NCBI GenBank assembly: GCA_910587945.1 | Contig: CAJUNI010000007.1 | Span: forward strand, 1 to 43,914 | Length of the DNA: 43,914 nt | Direction: 5' to 3' | Source: an uncultured Parvibacter sp. | GTDB lineage: Bacteria > Actinomycetota > Coriobacteriia > Coriobacteriales > Eggerthellaceae | Shown here: piece after piece, positions 41,570 to 43,914 of the stretch | How positions within the stretch are numbered: the first letter of the stretch is position 1 | How the letters are laid out: each line of letters begins with the position of its first letter | Notes under the pieces: model-generated | Databases searched by the model: none | The model's input: only the letters and a program-made list of their open reading frames with translations | What the model was told of the DNA's origin: nothing | Translations under genes and position numbers: made by a program

Positions 41570-41607
41570 TCCACTCTTCAGTCAAAGAACTGAAAATACG
41601 AAGTGGA
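41570..41607 (+). terminator. Nested hairpin after mcrC
   Basis: Inner arms TTCAGT (41577-41582) and ACTGAA (41589-41594) sit inside outer arms TCCACT (41570-41575) and AGTGGA (41602-41607), directly after the mcrC stop. The tail CTTCTTGT is only moderately T-rich, so termination is likely but not certain. Confidence 0.45.
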
Positions 41608-41783
41608 CTTCTTGTAAAAACGCTAGCAGGGAGACCCAACAAGTCACACTGCTTGCGCTCTCCATGTCTTTGTTATTGGCAAGCGAGTACTTTTTACGCA
41701 TGAATTAGTGGAGAAAACGTATAGGGCACCTTCAAAGGAGGTCGCTCGGGTAAAGAGTATTCGCGATGATTGGGGGAGCAGAG

Positions 41784-41972
41784 ATGAACGATTTCAGGAA
41801 GCATTTGGAGCAATCCCTTCGAGATCCTGAATTTAAGGCCGTGTGGGATGCGCAAGCTGAAGAGCGGATGCTCATGCGTCAAATTAAAAGAAGTTGTGAA
41901 GCAGATGTGTTGTCCGACCGTGACGCAGGAGCCAATGTTAAGCGTAGTATCAAAGCCCCAAAAGAGGAGTAG
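41784..41972 (+). CDS. Short orphan resembling the N-terminus of HigA-type antitoxins
   Basis: This 62-residue protein opens FRKHLEQSLRDPEFKAVWDA with QAEERMLMRQI, the N-terminal helix pattern seen before the helix-turn-helix in many HigA/XRE antitoxins. The helix-turn-helix itself is missing; the remaining 25 residues are basic and unstructured. GGGGGAG precedes the ATG at 5-nt spacing. No toxin gene adjoins it. It is probably the remnant of a toxin-antitoxin antitoxin, or a small protein of unknown function. Confidence 0.5.
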   Translation: MNDFRKHLEQSLRDPEFKAVWDAQAEERMLMRQIKRSCEADVLSDRDAGANVKRSIKAPKEE

Positions 41973-42101
41973 GACGCCTCAAGGGATTGAACTGTCGTAG
42001 AATTTGCAACAGTTCAAACAGACGAAAAGAGCTGAAGTTCAGAGTGGCGCTTGGTGTTTCTCCAACGCATCTGGCCTACTTCTCACTCCCTAGAAGGCCT
42101 A

Positions 42102-42791
42102 ATGATACTGACGAGCATGATTAAAGAGCAATTCGAGAAGGCTTCGCCCAAGAAGCCGCCAGTAAAGCCGCGGCTCGATGAGGCTGCAAACTTGAGGGCG
42201 GTCGTTGAGCCCCTGGAGAGGGAAAGCGCTATAGAGCTATCGGTACTCAAGTCTCATTGCTGTGAGGGTGCAGACCTTTCCGGGTTGCAGGTTCTAAAGA
42301 CACTATTTTCGGGTGCGACGTTTCTTGGTTGCGACTTCGATGGATCCTCATTTCAGGACACGATTTTTGAGAACTGCGATTTTTCGAATTCGTCGCTTGC
42401 TTCAACGGGGTTTACCCGGTGTGAGTTCAGAAACTGCAAGCTGATAGGCGCATCTTTTACAGAGGGTCTCTTCGACAATGTGATGATAAAAGACAGCAAT
42501 CTATCGCTGTCCTCCTTTGCCCGTTCAAGATGGAAGAGTGTCGCCTTTGTAGCCTGCGACTTGTCGTCAGCGGATATGGGCGAGATGCAGATTTCTCAAG
42601 GGCGGTTCCAGGATTGCAACCTGGTGGGTGCGGCGTTCTTCCGCACGAGCTTGATGGGCGTGGACCTGTCGACGTGCCGAATTGATGGCCTCGTAGTTTC
42701 TGAATCCATGGCTGAGCTCAAGGGCGCAAAGATGGACCTCTATCAGTCGGCGGAGTTCGTAAAGAAGCTCGGTATATTGTTGGCGGAGTAG
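42102..42791 (+). CDS. Pentapeptide-repeat protein
   Basis: This 229-residue protein consists mainly of A(D/N)LXX-like repeats: GADLSGLQVL, GATFLGCDFDGSSFQDTIFE, NCDFSNSSLASTGFTRCEFR, NCKLIGASFTEGLF, then NLSLSSFARS, ACDLSSADM, NLVGAAFFRTSLMGVDLS. They span about residues 75-205 and should form a right-handed quadrilateral beta-helix. The family includes DNA-mimic gyrase protectors (Qnr, MfpA) and many of unknown role. The start is uncertain: ATG 42102 has GAAGG nearby, and ATG 42117 is possible. The protein stands alone between an antitoxin-like orphan and abiEi. Confidence 0.85.
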   Translation: MILTSMIKEQFEKASPKKPPVKPRLDEAANLRAVVEPLERESAIELSVLKSHCCEGADLSGLQVLKTLFSGATFLGCDFDGSSFQDTIFENCDFSNSSLASTGFTRCEFRNCKLIGASFTEGLFDNVMIKDSNLSLSSFARSRWKSVAFVACDLSSADMGEMQISQGRFQDCNLVGAAFFRTSLMGVDLSTCRIDGLVVSESMAELKGAKMDLYQSAEFVKKLGILLAE

Positions 42792-42893
42792 GGGTGGGGA
42801 GCGGGGTACGCTCATTGGATTTACTGATACCAAATACTCGTTTTTTGGGTCTAGAAGTCGACTAAACACGGTACCGGCTGTCTTGTAGAGTAT

Positions 42894-42937
42894 GTCCGAA
42901 TCGACTGAAAATTCTATAACATTAAGTCGATATGGAC
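42894..42937 (+). promoter_or_regulatory. Palindromic operator candidate of abiEi
   Basis: The 44-bp imperfect palindrome has arms starting GTCCGAATCGACTGAA and ending TTAAGTCGATATGGAC. The palindrome AGTCGACT (42856-42863) repeats its central motif 30 bp upstream. It lies 22 bp before the abiEi start. AbiEi proteins repress their own operon by binding inverted repeats, so an operator role fits. Confidence 0.6.
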
Positions 42938-42959
42938 TATTGATAGGTGGGCGATCGTT

Positions 42960-43544
42960 ATGCAAGACATCCTCGAATTAGCGAAAGCGCAGGGAGGTCT
43001 AGTTACTACGACTCAGGTCGTAGAAGCTGGGATTCCTCGCGCTCGGATTTCTGATCTGGTGAGAGCCGGTGAGCTTAATCGGCTGCAGCGCGGTGTCTAC
43101 TGCTTAGCAGATACCTGGGAAGATGAGTTCCTCGCCACCCAACTTCGCTTCCCCAAGGGTGTTTACTCGGACGATGCTGCGCTCTATCTTCTAGGGTACA
43201 CCGATCGCATCCCCTTTAAGCTTTCTATGACTTTCCCTCGCTCATACCGGGCGACCAAGGCGCGAGAGGCGGGTATTGAGGTTCGCACTTGCGCAGATGA
43301 CGTTTTAAACCTTGGACTAACCATTCTGGAAACGCCTTATGGAGATCAGGTTAGGGCGTATGATCTCGAGCGAACGCTTTGCGATATGTTGCGCGGGCGG
43401 CAAAACATAGATGTGCAAGTACTCAATCCCGCGATGCGGCAGTATGTCAAAAGCAATAGTAAGAACATCCAGAAGCTAATAGAGTACGCATCCGCATTAG
43501 GTGTTGAGAGAAAAATTCGCAATTACCTGGAGGTACTCCTGTGA
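42960..43544 (+). CDS. abiEi: AbiEi-type antitoxin (type IV toxin-antitoxin)
   Basis: This 194-residue protein has the AbiEi_4 N-terminal winged helix (AQGGLVTTTQVVEAGIPRAR then LVRAGELNRLQRGVYCL). Its C-terminal domain reads FPKGVYSDDAALYLLGYTDR, LSMTFPRSYRATKAREAG and RAYDLERTLCDML. In the AbiE phage-exclusion system AbiEi is the antitoxin and autorepressor and AbiEii is the nucleotidyltransferase toxin. AGGTGGG precedes the ATG at 8-nt spacing. A palindromic operator candidate lies upstream. The toxin gene that should follow is only a fragment, so this antitoxin may have no local partner. Confidence 0.9.
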   Translation: MQDILELAKAQGGLVTTTQVVEAGIPRARISDLVRAGELNRLQRGVYCLADTWEDEFLATQLRFPKGVYSDDAALYLLGYTDRIPFKLSMTFPRSYRATKAREAGIEVRTCADDVLNLGLTILETPYGDQVRAYDLERTLCDMLRGRQNIDVQVLNPAMRQYVKSNSKNIQKLIEYASALGVERKIRNYLEVLL

Positions 43545-43568
43545 GAGCGAAATATCTATACCCTTTGG

Positions 43569-43811
43569 ATGGCGAGAAAAGACACGGTTGATCTTCGTTT
43601 GCTTAAAGAGGCACTTACGGCGACAGCAACTAAGCGAGGCTCGCTCTCTGCAACGAATAACTGCCGTAAGGTGATGGAACAGGTGGCAAGTGATTCCGCC
43701 ATGCTAAGTCATTGGTCTTCATACGCAAAAAGGTATCCCTATGTCGGCGATCTGTCTCTTCAGGATACCTGTCGCATTGTGACGGAAATTATGGAATTGA
43801 TATCTTGGTGA
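43569..43811 (+). pseudogene. C-terminal fragment of an AbiEii-like nucleotidyltransferase toxin
   Basis: The 80-residue reading frame (VDLRLLKEALTATATKRGSL, then WSSYAKRYPYVGDLSLQDTC) resembles the extreme C-terminus of AbiEii toxins, which continue AbiE operons. The nucleotidyltransferase domain with its GG/GS and DxD motifs, some 200 residues, is missing. Only 24 bp separate it from abiEi, so an internal deletion removed the start and catalytic part. There is no ribosome binding site before its ATG. It is interpreted as a dead remnant. Confidence 0.75.
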
Positions 43812-43847
43812 ACCGGCTGGGTGACTATCAAATTTGCCGAAGAGAAG

Positions 43848-43895
43848 ATCGAACCGGATAGCTAAATGGCTATTTAGCTGCGTAGGCAGTTCGAT
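43848..43895. repeat. Nested inverted repeat at the right edge
   Basis: Inner arms AGCTAAAT (43860-43867) and ATTTAGCT (43872-43879) with loop GGCT lie inside outer arms ATCGAAC (43848-43854) and GTTCGAT (43889-43895). It follows the AbiEii remnant. It could be a terminator-like structure or a recombination site; no T-tract is present. Confidence 0.45.
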
Positions 43896-43914
43896 ATTTG
43901 AGACGTCGATCTCG

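Noticed and set aside
43541..43591. 16-codon frame starting GTG at the abiEi stop as the true AbiEii start
   Set aside because: It overlaps the abiEi stop as AbiEii starts often do, but it ends after 16 codons and is out of frame with the C-terminal fragment. It is at most a scar of the deletion.

Overview
The window reads as a chromosomal segment of an anaerobic actinobacterium, most likely class Coriobacteriia (Eggerthellaceae-like). This is inferred from the gene set: a menaquinone (men) cluster, an MscL with a C-terminal zinc ribbon, a small stand-alone NrdD-like protein, moderate-to-high GC and strong GGAGG-type ribosome binding sites. No rRNA or species marker is present, so the genus is left open.

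Positions 1-22,823 look like ordinary backbone: tRNA-Thr(CGT); a fused MurT-GatD peptidoglycan amidation enzyme; an LCP-LytR_C wall-polymer ligase; rlmH; exonuclease III; folE; endonuclease IV; an ACT-domain protein; a small NrdD-C-terminal-like protein behind two NrdR-box-like palindromes; mscL; the menaquinone genes menF-menD-menH-menB and a menE-menC fusion; an MFS exporter fused to a CBS pair; a CNNM/CorC-type membrane protein; and an amidohydrolase.

At 22,824 lies an initiator tRNA-Met(CAT). Its 3' half (22,855-22,901) is repeated at 37,152-37,198, which brackets a 14.3-kb integrated element. Read left to right the element carries a tyrosine integrase, a CGNR-like zinc protein, an excisionase-like HTH protein, a VapE-type ATPase, a repeat-rich non-coding region that is a candidate oriT or origin, mobC without a relaxase, and a complete type I restriction-modification operon. 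That operon has two extra small genes and an hsdS interrupted at a G10 tract. A KAP-like P-loop ATPase and a DUF3800 gene behind a compact two-hairpin RNA follow. Direct repeats near both ends look like integrase arm-binding sites.

Beyond the right attachment site the defence theme continues outside the element. There is a two-gene McrBC type IV restriction system whose McrB carries two EVE-like reader regions, a short antitoxin-like orphan, a pentapeptide-repeat protein, and an AbiEi antitoxin whose partner toxin AbiEii survives only as a C-terminal fragment. The tRNA-fMet locus therefore looks like a layered defence island.

The most notable signals are three. (1) A type IC-like hsdS carries two separate slippage-prone devices: four 12-bp ELEA-coding repeats in the central spacer and a G10 tract that breaks the frame. 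(2) A promoter, two tandem 5-nt-loop hairpins and a T-rich end sit directly upstream of the DUF3800 gene next to a KAP-like ATPase. (3) A stand-alone NrdD glycyl-radical-like domain sits behind paired NrdR-like boxes.
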